A stretch of 64,000 bases of DNA. Source: Ancalomicrobiaceae bacterium S20 (GTDB taxonomy: Bacteria > Pseudomonadota > Alphaproteobacteria > Rhizobiales > Ancalomicrobiaceae). Under the pieces are notes generated by a model. It was not told the origin of the DNA. It saw only the letters and a program-made list of their open reading frames with translations, and ran no database searches. Numbering within the stretch: position 1 is the stretch's first letter; each line of letters opens with the position of its first letter. The translations under genes were made by a program, and so were the position numbers. Shown piece by piece: positions 57,101 to 64,000 of the stretch. The stretch is taken from assembly GCA_040269895.1 (NCBI GenBank), contig CP158568.1, positions 3,810,001-3,874,000 of the forward strand. Reading direction: 5' to 3'.

Positions 57101-60100
57101 CGACGATGGTCTCGACATTGACGACCGAGGCGGTGTTGATCTGGTCGGCGAAGGTCAGCTTGTCGTTGCCGGCACCAAGATCGAAGGTGCCGTCGGTGAC
57201 CACCGTCGACAGGGTGACGTTGTCGGCGCCCGTGCCGGCGGTGATGCTCTCGACGTTGGCGACCGACAGCTTGTTGGTCGCGCCGGTCAGGGTCAGCAGG
57301 TCGGAGCCGTCGCCGAGGTCGACGGAGACGTTCGAGGTGCCACCCATGGTGACGGTGTCGATGTCGGCACCGCCGGTGACGGACTCGACATTGGCGATCG
57401 TGACCGTGTTGACGAAGCTGCCGAGCGTGACCGCATCGGAGCCCGCGCCGAGGTCGATCGAGCCGTTGGTCAGCTGAGCACCAACCGTCAGCGTGTCTGC
57501 GCCGGCCTGGCCGATCACCGTCTCGACGTTGAGCGCGGTCAGGCTGTTGGTGGTCGAGGCGAGGGTCAGGCGGTCGTTACCGGCACCGAGGTCGACGAGG
57601 GCGTTGGTCACGCCGGTCGACAGGGTGATCGTGTCGCTGCCCGTGCCGCCGTTGAGGGTCTCGACGTTGGCGGCCGTCAGCGATGTCGCGGTCGAGCCGG
57701 CAATGGTCAGCGAGTCGGAACCCGCGCCGAGGTCCATCGAGCCGTTGGTCAGGCCCGAGGCGATGGTCAGCGTATCCGCGGCCGAGCCACCGACGACGGT
57801 CTCGATGTTGAGGACCGACGCCGTGTTGGCGAAATCCCCGAGGGTCAGCTTGTCGCTGCCGGCGCCGAGATCGAAGGTGCCGTCGGTGACCACGGTCGAC
57901 AGGGTGACGTTGTCGGCGCCCGTGCCCGCGCTGATGCTCTCGACGTTGGCGACCGACAGCTTGTTGGTCGCGCCGGTCAGGTTCAGCACGTCGGAGCCGG
58001 CACCGAGGTCGACGGAGACGTTCGAGGTGCTGCCCATCGTGACGGTATCGACGTCGGAGCCGCCGGTGACGGACTCGACGTTGGCGATCGTGGCCGTGTT
58101 GACGAAGCCGCCGAGCGTCACGGCATCGGAGCCGGCGCCGAGGTCGATCGAACCGTTGGTCAGCTGCGCGCCGACCGTCAGCGTGTCGGCGCCGAGGCCG
58201 CCGACCACGGTCTCCACATTCGCGGTCGTGAGGCTGTTGGCGCCGTTGGCGAGCGTCAGGCGATCGTTGTTCGCGCCGAGGTCGATCGAGCCGTTGGTGA
58301 GGAGCGTCTTGAGCGTCAGCGTGTCGCTGCCGTCGCTGCCGACGACGGTCTCGACGTTGGCGACCGTCAGTGTGGAGGCCGAGGAGCCCGCAACGGTAAG
58401 CGAGTCAGAACCTGCGCCGAGGTCGATCGAGCCGTTGGTCAGGCCCGAGGCGATGGTCAGCGTATCGACGTCCGAGCCGCCGACCACCGTTTCGACGCCG
58501 GTCAGCGACGCGGTGTTGGCGAAGTCGCCGAAGGTCAGCTTGTCGGACCCCGTTCCGAGATCGACGGTCAGGTCGGTCGCGGCGGAGGCGATGGTCAGCG
58601 TCTCAGCGCCGGTGCCGCCGGTCACGCTCTCGACGTTCGACAGCGTGGCGCGGTTGGTCGCGCCAAGGAAGCTCACCGTATCGCTGCCCGCGCCGAGGTT
58701 GATCGTGGCGTTGGCGGCCGAGGTGACCGTGATCGTGTCGACGTCGGAGCCGCCGACGACGGTCTCGACATTGGTCAGCGAGGCGGTGTTGGCAAAGTCG
58801 CCGAGGGTGACCTTGTCGGTGCCGGCGCCGAGGTCGATCGAGCCGTTGGTCAACTGGGTCGAGACGGTCAGGATGTCGTTGCCACCCGAGCCGGTGACAG
58901 TCTCGACGTTGGCGACCGTCAGCGTGTTCGGCAGGTTGGCGAGGGTCAGCCGGTCGCTGCCCGAGCCGAGGTCGACCAGCGCGTTGGATGCCGCAGAGCC
59001 GAGGGTGATCGTGTCGGAGCCGGTGTCACCGAGCAGGGTCTCGACGTTCGAGATCGTGGCCGAGTTGTCCACCGAGGCGAGGGTCAGCGTGTCCGAGCCC
59101 TTGCCGAGATCGACGCTGCCGCCGACCAGCGCGGTCGAGAGCGTGATCGTGTCGGTGCCCGAGCCGGCGATCACCGTCTCGGTGCTGGCGACGGTCGCGG
59201 TATTGTCGAAGTTGCCGAAGGTGACCTTGTCGTTGCCGGTACCGAGGTCGACCTTGCCGCCGGTCATCTGGGCAGCGATCGTGACCGTGTCGGCGCCGGT
59301 GTTGCCGGTGACCGTCTCGACGTTGGCGACGGTCAGCGTGTTGGCGCCGGCGGCGAGCGTCAGCGTGTCGGAGCCGTCGCCGAGGTTGATGGAGCCGTTG
59401 CTCGAGGCGGTCGACAGCGTGATCGTGTCGGTGTCGCTGCCGCCGATCAGGGTCTCGACATTGGCGAGCGTGCTGATCGTGTTGGCGAAATCGCCGAGCA
59501 CAAGCTTGTCGGCGCCGCCGCCGAGGTCGACGCTGGTCGCGGCGACCGTCGTGAAGGTGATGGTGTCGGCGCCCGCGCCGGCCGTCACGGTCTGAACGTT
59601 GGCGAGCGAGACCGAGCTGGTGCCGCCCGCGAAGGTGACGCGGTTGTTGCCGGTGCCGAGGTCGATCGTCATGCCTGCGACGGCAGCGTTCACCGTCACG
59701 GCGTCGTCGCCGAGACCACCGGTCAGAGTCTCGACGTTCGAGACGCTGATCGTGTTGGTGACGTCGGCCAGCGTGAGCTGATCCTTGCCGGCGCCGAGGT
59801 CGACCGTCGAGGCGGTCGTCTGCAGCGTGATGGTGTCGGAACCGGAGTTGCCGGTCACGGTCTCGACGTTCGAGATCGACGCGGTGTTGGCGTAAGCGCC
59901 GAAGGTGACCTGGTCACTGCCGCCGCCGAGGTCGATCGAGGCGTTCGAGGCCTGGCTCGTCAGCGTGACGCTGTCGTTGCCGGTGCCGATCGAGGCCATC
60001 TGGATGGTCTCGACGTTGCCGACCGAGACGGTGTTGCCGCCGAGGGCGAGCGTCAGCGTGTCGGAGCCGGCGCCGAGGTCGACCTTGCCGTTCGAGATCG

Positions 60101-63100
60101 TGGCGTTGAGCGTGACGGTATCCGCGCCCGAACCGGCGAGCACAGTCTCGACGTTCGAGAACGACACGGTGTTGTCGGCCGCCGCGAGCGTCACCTGGTC
60201 GGAGCCGGCGCCGAGGTTGAACGACGCGCCGGTCAGCGCACCGACGACGGTGACGGTATCGGCACCGCTGGTGCCCGTGGTGGTCTCGACATTGGCGACG
60301 GTGACGGTGTTCGAGGCACCGCCGAGGGTCAGCGTGTCGGAGCCGTCGCCGAGGTCGAGCGAGGCGCCGGTCAGGCCGGTGCCCATGGTGATCGTGTCGG
60401 CGAGCGCGCCGCCGGTCAGGGTCTCGACGTTCGAGGCGACGAAGGTGTTGGCGAAGTCGCCGAGGTTCAGGCGGTCGTTGCCGGCACCGAGATCGATGGT
60501 GCCGCTCGCCTGCTGGGTCGCCAGCGTGACGGTATCGACGCTCGAGCCGCCGACGACGGTCTCGACATTGGCGACGGTCACCGTGTTGGTGAAGCCGCCG
60601 AGGGTCAGCTTGTCGTTGCCGACGCCGAGGTCGATCGAGCCGTTCGCGATCGCCGAGGTCAGCGTCAGCGTGTCGGCGGCGCTGCCGCCGGTGACGGTCT
60701 CGACGTTGGCAAGGCTCGCGGTATTGGCGAAGTCGCCGAGGCTCAGCGTGTCGGAGCCGGCGCCGAGGTCGACCGAGGCGTTCGAAAGCTGGGTGCCGAT
60801 CGCGACCGTGTCGGAGCCGGCGTTGCCCGTGATCGTCTCGACGTTGAGCGTGGTCAGCGTGTTGTCGAAGTTGCCCAGCGTCAGCTTGTCGGAGCCGGCA
60901 CCGAGGTTGACGGTCAGGACTTCGGCCTTGGTGGTCAGGGTGACCTGCTCGGCACCCGTGCCGCCGCTGATGCTTTCGACGTTGGCGGCCGAGACGGTGC
61001 TGGTCGAGCCGGCCAGCGACAGCGTGTCGGAGCCGTCGCCGAGGTCCATGAGGACGTTGGAGCCCGAGGTGACGGTGACGGTGTCGGCACCGAGGCCGCC
61101 GACCACGGTCTCGACGTTGACGACCGAGACGGAGTTGTCCTGGTCGCTCAGGTAGACCTTGTCGAGCGTGCCTGCGCCGAGGTCGATCGAGCCGTTGGTG
61201 ATCTGCGTCTGCAGCGTCACGACGTCGGTGCTGGAGCCGCCGACGACGGTTTCGATGTTGGCGAGCGAGATCGAGTTGGAGCCGTTGGCGAGCGTCAGCT
61301 TGTCGTTGCCGACGCCGAGGTCGACCGAGCCGTTGGCGAGCGCGGTGGCGAGGGTAACGGTGTCGGTCGAGCTGCCGCCGACGACGGTCTCGGTGTTCAG
61401 CACCGTGGCGGTGTTGGCGAAGTCGCCGAGCGTCAGGCTGTCGGAGCCCGCGCCGAGATCGTAGCGGACGTTGCTCGCCTGGGTCGCGACGGTGATCGAG
61501 TCGGAGCCGGACGAGGCCGTGACGGTCTCGACGCCCGACACGGTCGCGGTGTTGCCGGCGCTGCTGGCGAAGGTCAGCTGGTCGGCGCCGAGGCCGAGAT
61601 TGATGCTGGCATTGGACGCGGCGGTGGTCAGCTGGACCACGTCCGCGCTCGAGCCGCCGAGCACGGACTCGACGTTGGCGGCGGTGACGGTGTTGCCGGC
61701 CGAGGCGAGGGCGAGGCTGTCGGAGCCGGCGCCGAGGTCGATCGACGCAACGGCACCGCCGGTGCCGAGCGTGATCACGTCGGCGTCGGAGCCGCCGACG
61801 ATGGTCTCGGTGTTGCCGACGGTCGCGGCGTTGGCGAAGTCGCCGAACGTGACCTTGTCGTTGCCGCCGCCGAGGTCGAGCGAGGCATTGACCGCGCCGG
61901 TCGTCAGGGTGACGGTGTCGCTGCCGGCGTTGCCGACGACGGTCTCGACGTTGGCGAGCGACAGCGTGTTGGTGCCGAGCGCGAGGGTCAGCTTGTCGTT
62001 GCCGTCGCCGAGGTCGGCCGACAGGCCGGTCACGGCCGAGCCGAGCGTCAGCGTATCGTTCAGCGCGCCGCCCGAGATGGTCTCGACGTTGGTGACGGTC
62101 GCGCTGTTGATTGCGTCGGCGAAGATGATCCGGTCGCTGCCCGCGCCGAGGTCGACCGAGCCGCTGGTGACGCCGGTCGTCAGCGTGATCACGTCGGAGC
62201 CGGCCGAGGCGACGACGGTCTCGACGTTCGAGACCGTGGCGGTGTTGTTGCCGGAGTTGGCGAAGGTCACCTTGTCGGAGCCGGCGCCGAGGTCGATCTG
62301 CGCGCCGACCGCCTGGGTCGACAGCGTGACGGTGTCCGCGCCCGTGCCGCCCGAGATGGTCTCGACGTTGGCGACGGTGGCGCTGTTGGCCGCGTTGGCG
62401 AGCGTGATCTGGTCGTGGCCGGCGCCGAGGTCGACCGAGACGTTGGTCAGACCGGCCGAGAAGTTGACGGTGTCGTCGCCGGTGCCGCCGGTGACGGTCT
62501 CGGTGTTCGCCACGGTCAGCGTGTTGCCGCCGGCCGCCAGTGTGAGGTTGTCACTGCCGCCGCCGAGGTCGACCGAAACGCCCGCGACCGGGGCCGACAG
62601 GGTGACGGTATCGGCACCCGTGCCGCCCGCGACGGTCTCGATGTTGGCGACCGAGATGCTGTTGGTGGCGCCCGTCAGGGTCAGCTTGTCGTTGCCGTCG
62701 CCGAGGTCGGCGGTCGCGTTGGTCACGCCGGTCGTGTAGGTGATGACGTCGTCGCCGGAGCCGCCGGAAACCGTTTCGGCGCTGCCGACCGAGGCGGTGT
62801 TGCCGCCGTCCGCGAGGGTCAGGCGGTCGGAGCCGGCGCCGAGGGAGACCGAGGCGTTGCTGGCGTTCGACGCCAGCGTGACCGTATCGGCGGCCGAGCC
62901 ACCCGTGAGCGATTCCACCGAGGAGGCCGTGAGGGTATTCACAACGTCGGTCAGAACGACCTGATCCGAGCCCGTCCCGCCCGCGATCGATTCGATGTTC
63001 ACCGCCGTGACCTTGTTGGCCGCGTTGGCCAGCGTCAGCGTATCGGAGCCGGCGCCGAGGTCGACCTTGCCGCCCGAAATCGCCGTGGTGAGCGCAACCG

Positions 63101-63320
63101 TGTCGCTGCCCGCGCCCGCGGTGATGGTCTCGACGTTGGAGAAGCTCGCGAGATTGTTGCCTCCACTCGTCATCGCGAGGGAGTCGTTTCCACCCAGCAA
63201 ATCGATACTGGTTCCGGTCAGCGTCGCTGACACGGTCACGGTATCGGCTGCGGTTCCGCCGACGATGCTGTCGAAGGCGCTGGAGACGGTCGCGGTCCCT
63301 GAGACGGTAGTGGTGGTCAC
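48186..63320 (-). CDS. Giant RTX-like repeat protein, probably type I secreted (about 5044 aa)
   Basis: I prefer the GTG at 63320, with GAGGTG five bases upstream; an ATG at 63332 would add four residues. After about 20 residues the protein consists of roughly 109 units of about 46 residues, of the form DLGAGSDxLTL, a short turn, NTVTVANVETV, then GGxGxDTVTL. The two GxGxD boxes per unit resemble the calcium-binding nonapeptides of RTX beta-rolls. I saw no cysteine within the repeats. The last 150 residues are unique, with NNATVNLG-like boxes and GHGGFVYDDNSGSLYYAANG, the usual ending of type I secretion substrates. It is likely a huge surface adhesin or S-layer-like protein folding in external calcium. 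No type I exporter genes are in the window. Confidence 0.92.
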   Translation of the reverse strand: MTTTTVSGTATVSSAFDSIVGGTAADTVTVSATLTGTSIDLLGGNDSLAMTSGGNNLASFSNVETITAGAGSDTVALTTAISGGKVDLGAGSDTLTLANAANKVTAVNIESIAGGTGSDQVVLTDVVNTLTASSVESLTGGSAADTVTLASNASNASVSLGAGSDRLTLADGGNTASVGSAETVSGGSGDDVITYTTGVTNATADLGDGNDKLTLTGATNSISVANIETVAGGTGADTVTLSAPVAGVSVDLGGGSDNLTLAAGGNTLTVANTETVTGGTGDDTVNFSAGLTNVSVDLGAGHDQITLANAANSATVANVETISGGTGADTVTLSTQAVGAQIDLGAGSDKVTFANSGNNTATVSNVETVVASAGSDVITLTTGVTSGSVDLGAGSDRIIFADAINSATVTNVETISGGALNDTLTLGSAVTGLSADLGDGNDKLTLALGTNTLSLANVETVVGNAGSDTVTLTTGAVNASLDLGGGNDKVTFGDFANAATVGNTETIVGGSDADVITLGTGGAVASIDLGAGSDSLALASAGNTVTAANVESVLGGSSADVVQLTTAASNASINLGLGADQLTFASSAGNTATVSGVETVTASSGSDSITVATQASNVRYDLGAGSDSLTLGDFANTATVLNTETVVGGSSTDTVTLATALANGSVDLGVGNDKLTLANGSNSISLANIETVVGGSSTDVVTLQTQITNGSIDLGAGTLDKVYLSDQDNSVSVVNVETVVGGLGADTVTVTSGSNVLMDLGDGSDTLSLAGSTSTVSAANVESISGGTGAEQVTLTTKAEVLTVNLGAGSDKLTLGNFDNTLTTLNVETITGNAGSDTVAIGTQLSNASVDLGAGSDTLSLGDFANTASLANVETVTGGSAADTLTLTSAIANGSIDLGVGNDKLTLGGFTNTVTVANVETVVGGSSVDTVTLATQQASGTIDLGAGNDRLNLGDFANTFVASNVETLTGGALADTITMGTGLTGASLDLGDGSDTLTLGGASNTVTVANVETTTGTSGADTVTVVGALTGASFNLGAGSDQVTLAAADNTVSFSNVETVLAGSGADTVTLNATISNGKVDLGAGSDTLTLALGGNTVSVGNVETIQMASIGTGNDSVTLTSQASNASIDLGGGSDQVTFGAYANTASISNVETVTGNSGSDTITLQTTASTVDLGAGKDQLTLADVTNTISVSNVETLTGGLGDDAVTVNAAVAGMTIDLGTGNNRVTFAGGTSSVSLANVQTVTAGAGADTITFTTVAATSVDLGGGADKLVLGDFANTISTLANVETLIGGSDTDTITLSTASSNGSINLGDGSDTLTLAAGANTLTVANVETVTGNTGADTVTIAAQMTGGKVDLGTGNDKVTFGNFDNTATVASTETVIAGSGTDTITLSTALVGGSVDLGKGSDTLTLASVDNSATISNVETLLGDTGSDTITLGSAASNALVDLGSGSDRLTLANLPNTLTVANVETVTGSGGNDILTVSTQLTNGSIDLGAGTDKVTLGDFANTASLTNVETVVGGSDVDTITVTSAANATINLGAGSDTVSFLGATNRATLSNVESVTGGTGAETLTIASAATDLTVDLGTGSDKLTFGDFANTASLTGVETVVGGSDVDTLTIASGLTNGSIDLGAGSDSLTVAGSSASTLTVANVETVVGSDGSDTLTLKTLLTNGSIDLGANNDRLTLANGANSLTTANVETVVGGLGADTLTVGAQLTNGSIDLGAGSDAVTLGGFVNTATIANVESVTGGSDVDTVTMGSTSNVSVDLGAGSDVLNLTGATNKLSVANVESISAGTGADNVTLSTVVTDGTFDLGAGSDKLTLGDFANTASVLNIETVVGGSAADTLTIASGLTNGSMDLGAGSDSLTIAGSTATSLTAANVETLNGGTGSDTITLSTGVTNALVDLGAGNDRLTLASTTNSLTALNVETVIGQAGADTLTVGAQLTNGSIDLGAGSDAVTLGSFVNTVTIANVESVTGGADIDTVTMGGTSNVSVDLGDGSDLLTLTGATNKLSVANVESITAGTGADNVTLSTVVTDGTFDLGAGNDKLTFADQINTASVVNVETIVGGSLADTLTVASGLAAGTIDLGAGSDTLTFSGSSATTATIANVETLNGGTGSDTLTLSTGMTNGLVDLGTGNDRLTLAASTNSLTAVNVETVIGQGGSDTVTFTTALANGSIDLGAGADSVRLADQANTVTIANVETVTGGADADVVTLNGTNVSVDLGDGNDRLTLTGALNRVTVANVESVTGGTGADTLTLSNAAVDLTLDLGAGSDKLQLADQINSASLVNIETVVGGNAADTITIASGLVGGTVDLGAGADTLTIAGSTATTISVANVETLNGGSGSDTVTVTTQLASAAIDLGAGTDKLVLGNFANTATVANVETVIGGSGVDTVTLASTTNTVDLGAGVDTLTLSNDANTLSIANVESIVGGIDVDTVTVSSAVTNVSYDLGGGGDTITFAAGGTATVTNIETVIGSAGNDVITLATQADNMTVDLGGGLDKLTLAAATNTISIGNVETLLGQGGDDTVTYTTAAANASMDLGSGADSLTFTASGNTATVANVETVTAGAGADTITVATQSGAATYDLGGGNDKLILGNFASTATIGNVETVVSGTAADALTFSQALSNGSVDTGAGTDTVILADQANTVTVANVETLKGGLDADAMTYVTAASNVSVDGGDGNDTLTLGNFTNRLTVANVESVLGGTSNDTVTLTTVFQGGTVDLNGGNDTLTLANGDNQITASNVRTLTGGTGNDTVTLGSIITKGSIDLGVGTDSLTLANGTNSLTLSNVESLTGGTGSDQVTLATIANNVAFDLGAGSDQLTFGAFNNVASVTNVETVVAGSGSDTITLASGVTNGSVDLGAGSDVLALSDFGSSLSVSNVETVTGGFGDDAVTLVTSVSNVKLDLGDGNDRVTFGNYANVATLANVETIVGGTGVDRITATTQFSGTVDLGAGTDSFTVSGDFDNTFSATNVESITTGTGTDTVTLVGTLANAKIDLGGGSDSLTLGGATSGTITNVESILGGGSADTITLGSQAAAGASVDLGGGADKLTLGNFNNTLTVSNVETLVGVAGSDTITLGSTLSNGSIDLGAGSNSLVLADGGNTITLANIQTLTGGANADAITMAGQASGVTYDLGDGNDTLTLSSSAANTLTVRNVETVTGGGMADVVTFDTQSNDLSVDLGAGSDRVVFGNFVNTVSVTNVETVTGGSDVDSIYLRSAIVGASIDLAAGTDYLELFNGTNSVTTANVESIKGAAGADTVTLAANTTGVSVDLMGGTSDKLVFGTGTNSATVVNVESVIGGTGGDTLTYSAAVTGAYADMGAGTDKVVFADGTNTATVLNAESVYGGTGNDTVTWAGTANATVDLGDGADRLNLGAATNTVTVMNVETVVGGAAVDTIRFATQADGVSVDGGAGSDSVRFGDFANNVTVANVETITGGSSVDTITLGAGASASLDLGAGEDTVVLTGTGSNANAVTLANVETIQVTGVSADVVKLTTQASNVAIDLGAGSDKLILADLANTLVVTNVETVIGGSAVDTITMGSAGTISVDLGVGSDKLTLADGTNNGTLANVETLLGGSGSDTVLFTTQLANASIDMGAGSDKVTLGSFANTATFTGVETIQGGSLADTLTVTDSLVNASISGGAGSDTLTLANYANSATIGTVETVTGGSDADTITLSAGASNISLNLGAGSDTIQLLGATGSANVISVAAVESVTGSAANDTVVFNAATSDATVDLGGGSDTLRLSSAGDNTIAVSNAETIVGGTGSDTVNIAQAMTGSINLGDGSDTLVFANASGTNTVTVANAETLVGSGNADTITLASAASGRIDLGAGNDVLTLGNFANTATIAGVETINGGALVDTLTIASRLQNTLIDLGSGNDTVTLGDFDNTGTISNVETITAGTGADTITLGAAINRGSINLVSGNDTLTFADAASNSATVSNVDTVVGGSGNDTVTVATLVTNGSIDLKAGSDLLAFTSGGNNTVTLANVETITATGGSDTFTITTQFNGGSIDLGAGSDSIAFKSSSVNSATIGNVETVTSSSGSDVIVYSTAITNGSVDLGAGSDSLTLGGASGSATSVSTTNVETIYGSAGSDTVTFTDQAVSTLIDLKGGSDTIAFTSGSANTATLVNVESVTSSSGADVITTSGAITASIDLGGGSDQLVLDDATNKVTATNIESITGGAVNDTISLTSQASNASIELGAGSDTLTFASTSDNTASVANAETISASTGSDALTISAAMANGSIDLGAGSDTLTFSAAATSVTVANVETITGSGSADAITISSAGANYSVDMGAGSDSVAFTGGVNTATMANVETVTGGTGDETITLTTAVTNASINLGTGVDSLTLGLDGANTGNTASVSGIESLAGSSGIDVVTLTGQASGMSVDLAGGSDGIVLGAFRNTITLTNVESVTGNIGVDQVTMTTKLSNVTVDLGIGSDTLTLGAVDNTFTAANIETITGNTGSDIVTLATQMLSGQVDLGAGSDKLTLLDAVTNTGTVSNVETLLGGSGSDILTFGAALASATLDGGAGNDIFRLASAANTATISNVETLYGGSDVDTLTMGAALAGASIDLGAGNDTITLANATNSVTIANAETITGVGGSDTVTLAGIASNASIDLGGGSDTLTLGGFGNTISVVNVETIIGGVGADLVTVTGALTGSVDLGGGYDSLTLQGSGNTVTALRIESLLGGAGADTITYAAQAIGATIDLAGGSDTVNLGDFVNTITMANVETVNGGNVADTVTFTTALNNASIDLGAGSDRVALADLANTLTMANVEVLIGGSANDVVTVNTGAALSVDLGGGSGDSLTLAQSSGTVSLTATNVESIHGSGQADTISLAASSTTNLDGGAASDTLILQGGANTITSVNIESIGGGVGNDNVTLGNSNATVNLGAGTNTAVGGAGNDTIVLDQNLGGYTDIHNFGAAGTDGIVLHNTANGGVYDVSSLTDGTNITHVANASAVTSTVLSTNGHGGFVYDDNSGSLYYAANGDFRNGGAVLVGVVHSDTGSTAWTYDATKFSVG

Positions 63321-63332
63321 GGCACACCTCAT

Positions 63333-63608
63333 TCTGAGGCATCGAGCGGGCGATACGGACGGATGACCCGGTCGACGCTGGTTCGTCCGGGCACGACGCC
63401 CGCACGATCCCTACATTTTCCCGTGATCAGTTAGGGGGTTCGTTACTAAATTTTCGGTTAACCGAATCCGGAAAATCGGATGAAAACGAAGTCTACGACA
63501 GTCCCAAAGCCGGCTTTGCGATGTGCACCGCCGCAAAAGACCCCATACACCCTGAGATTTCAATCAGTATTGATCAGTAAATACTTTGTTAATAAAATAA
63601 TCCAACTT
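63333..63608. other. AT-rich promoter region of the giant gene
   Basis: This 276-bp stretch is clearly AT-richer than its surroundings, especially 63431-63610, and no gene is supported. It contains the 14-bp palindrome TTCGGTTAACCGAA at 63453-63466. Confidence 0.5.
63453..63466. promoter_or_regulatory. 14-bp palindrome upstream of the giant gene
   Basis: TTCGGTTAACCGAA is a perfect palindrome about 130 bp before the GTG start. It is a plausible site for a dimeric regulator controlling the giant secreted protein. Confidence 0.35.
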
Positions 63609-64000
63609 CTACGGTTTCGAATCTCGCTCGGTCATGTCACGAGTCTTCGCAATCAGAACCGCGAGTCTATCCAGGGGATCGATCGAGTCTTCGGGGAGCA
63701 GTGCGGCTAAACGCTGGGTTACGATCGGAGCGAACCTGACAATCGGGCTACAGGGCAATACTTCGACACGAAGCATCAACGTTTTCGCCAGCGTTTCGAC
63801 AATTGCGGCGTGGCTCGTGTTCCTGCCGCGCGCGACGTTATAGAGCCGCTCGGTGCCGCGCTCGGCGATCGCCGCGAGCGCGCGCGCCACGTAATCGACC
63901 GCGACATAGTCCTTCTCCGAGCCGAGATCCTGGCCGAGCACGATGCGGCCGTCGACGACCGCATCGCGGATCAGCGAGCCGAGGAAGTTGGTCGGCCCCA
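63609..64000 (-). CDS. NAD-dependent epimerase/dehydratase family protein, C-terminal part (cut by window edge)
   Basis: The minus-strand frame is open from the window edge to a stop at 63609. It reads GPTNFLGSLIRDAVVDGRIV, then DYVAVDYVARALAAIAERGT and RLYNVARGRNTSHAAIVETL. This is the C-terminal half of extended short-chain dehydrogenases that act on nucleotide sugars (YVAVDYVARA is the typical VDDxARA-like motif followed by YNVA). The N-terminal NAD-binding motif lies outside. Its position upstream of the giant secreted protein, in the same direction, could hint at surface polysaccharide synthesis, but that is weak. Confidence 0.8.
   Translation of the reverse strand, partial: GPTNFLGSLIRDAVVDGRIVLGQDLGSEKDYVAVDYVARALAAIAERGTERLYNVARGRNTSHAAIVETLAKTLMLRVEVLPCSPIVRFAPIVTQRLAALLPEDSIDPLDRLAVLIAKTRDMTERDSKP

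Noticed and set aside
48060-63230. The plus-strand 5056-codon frame as a real gene
   Set aside because: Its translation is a monotonous arginine/aspartate/valine/glycine mixture with no recognisable domain or signal. The minus strand encodes clear RTX-type repeats and a secretion C-terminus.
48186-63320. The repeat array as a CRISPR or satellite
   Set aside because: Units are 138 bp, diverged, and keep the reading frame throughout. There are no unique spacers of uniform length.

Overview
The window is a GC-rich chromosomal segment, most likely from an alphaproteobacterium of the Hyphomicrobiales type. Pointers are the class II (CP4-like) EPSP synthase, a FYDLN/TIGR02300 acidic protein, the dnaK-dnaJ-phospholipid methyltransferase neighbourhood, a complete Liv-type ABC operon, and frequent GTG starts with ATGA overlaps. 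The species cannot be named from the sequence alone.

Region 1 (1-9984) is chromosomal. It holds the end of an MFS transporter, an Lrp/AsnC regulator, and a divergent, tightly packed catabolic/transport operon: Asp/Glu-type racemase, FAD amine oxidoreductase, ATC-hydrolase-like protein, Liv-type binding protein, two permeases, two ATPases, a second ATC-hydrolase-like protein and an M20 amidohydrolase. The set looks like uptake and ring opening of a 2-aminothiazoline-carboxylate-like or N-carbamoyl/N-acyl amino acid compound.

Region 2 (about 10200-32392) is accessory DNA. A 19.6-kb island (12746-32392) sits at the 3' end of tRNA-Ala(GGC) and is bounded by a 16-bp direct repeat. It carries a tyrosine integrase and a two-gene module made of a 1669-aa NERD-kinase-helicase fusion and a 495-aa partner. 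It also has a serine recombinase, a 1267-aa protein with a possible nuclease-like N-terminus, a nonsense-mutated second resolvase, and a LuxR/LuxI quorum-sensing pair with small companion genes. Two near-identical IS21-family elements lie in inverted orientation at or near the ends. One is inserted in the loop of the original tRNA terminator. The other separates two minus-strand fragments that may be one gene, and carries a frameshifted istA. The NERD-kinase-helicase pair is the best candidate for an undescribed system, probably anti-phage defence.

Region 3 (32379-47965) is housekeeping: tRNA-Ala, TIGR02300 protein, aroA, dnaN, DUF1330 protein, pyrF, FMN reductase, a histidine-phosphatase-like protein, phospholipid methyltransferase, dnaJ, dnaK, alkB, recQ and coaBC. 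The coaBC frame is broken by an apparent 1-nt deletion.

Region 4 (48186-63320) is a single minus-strand gene of about 5044 codons made of roughly 109 RTX-like 46-aa repeats, ending in a typical RTX/type I secretion C-terminus. An epimerase-like gene runs off the right edge.
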